A program made the position numbers and the translations under genes. Shown here piece after piece: positions 58,912 to 59,128 of a stretch of DNA of 59,128 nucleotides. Positions within the stretch are counted from its first letter, which is position 1. Each line of letters starts with the position of its first letter. The notes below the pieces were generated by a model that had not been told where the DNA came from, did not search any database, and saw only the letters and a program-made list of their open reading frames with translations. Origin of the DNA: Blautia hansenii (GTDB lineage Bacteria > Bacillota > Clostridia > Lachnospirales > Lachnospiraceae); NCBI RefSeq assembly GCF_013304445.1, contig NZ_JAAITA010000017.1, positions 1-59,128 on the forward strand, in the 5' to 3' direction.

Positions 58912-59128
58912 AATAGAATAATTTCGGCTTTGCTCTGATTATGGATAAGAATTATAATATTTTATCTACGGTTGGAATGATGCGCCTCTCAATTATTCCG
59001 AAAACATATCGAAAATTATGATTTTGCGGATAGGAAGAAAGTGGACAGTAAGTGCGGAATTATCATTAAGGAAAGTAAACGCAAAATAGCAAGTACCTGT
59101 TCAAAATCATCCAATGTGAGATAATAGA
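58912..59128. other. Right-end stretch without a recognisable gene
   Basis: These 217 bases contain short open stretches in two frames (DFADRKKVDSKCGIIIKESKRK is the longest recognisable piece) but no supported start or family match. I see no terminator after the nucleotidyltransferase. It may hold a decayed gene or the start of one outside the window. Confidence 0.5.

Overview
The window is a chromosomal origin region from a Gram-positive anaerobe of the class Clostridia, most like a Lachnospiraceae gut bacterium (Blautia/Dorea-type). This rests on the gene order around oriC, the DUF4446 and DUF3881 neighbours of parAB and serS, TTATCCACA DnaA boxes, canonical sigma-A promoters and GGAGG-type ribosome binding sites. 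The genus is an inference, not a match to a reference.

Layout. (1) Left edge, 1-510: three near-identical strong promoters point out of the window, probably into an rRNA operon, next to tRNA-Ser(GCU). (2) 530-6557: a lactose-type locus of GH42 and GH2 beta-galactosidases, divergent from an AraC-family regulator. (3) 6613-7923: an acyltransferase and a lipoprotein. (4) 7962-16526: gyrA, gyrB, recF, an S4-domain gene, dnaN and dnaA, all leftward. (5) 16527-17302: the oriC intergenic region with DnaA boxes and an AT-rich stretch; a second box cluster lies between dnaA and dnaN. (6) 17303-24304: rpmH, rnpA, yidD, yidC, khpB, mnmE, mnmG and rsmG, all rightward. (7) 24482-29397: a four-gene gliding-type ABC export system. 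(8) 29430-35177: three perfect parS sites, an alpha/beta hydrolase, parA, parB, a DUF4446 gene, serS and a DUF3881 gene. (9) 35352-39875: tRNA-Arg(CCU) followed by accessory DNA: two transposase remnants, an AAA ATPase/TOPRIM gene pair that looks like a two-gene phage-defence module, and a decayed AbiEii-like nucleotidyltransferase. (10) 39743-58911: a large exopolysaccharide/capsule operon with a promoter-leader-terminator at its head, a phosphoregulatory module (PHP phosphatase, Wzz-type modulator, BY-kinase), an SGNH-like protein, an LCP ligase, a class B sortase with a likely wall-anchored substrate, an initiating sugar-phosphate transferase and a distinctly AT-rich cassette of glycosyltransferases, pyruvyltransferase, Wzy, Wzx and an Fe-S protein, ending with a broken acetyltransferase and a nucleotidyltransferase.

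Almost all genes run away from oriC, that is, with replication. The exceptions are the AraC regulator on the left arm and the alpha/beta hydrolase and transposase remnants on the right arm. In the polysaccharide locus the genes form a complete Wzy-dependent pathway: initiation on the lipid carrier, glycosyl transfer and decoration, flipping, polymerisation, chain-length control and attachment to the wall.

Most noteworthy: the ATPase/TOPRIM pair beside tRNA-Arg; a parS site built into the centre of a perfect 40-base palindrome that also looks like a terminator; the sortase/substrate pair and the serine-less SGNH protein inside the polysaccharide operon; the leader terminator and G9 tract in front of that operon; and a gene that probably starts at CTG.
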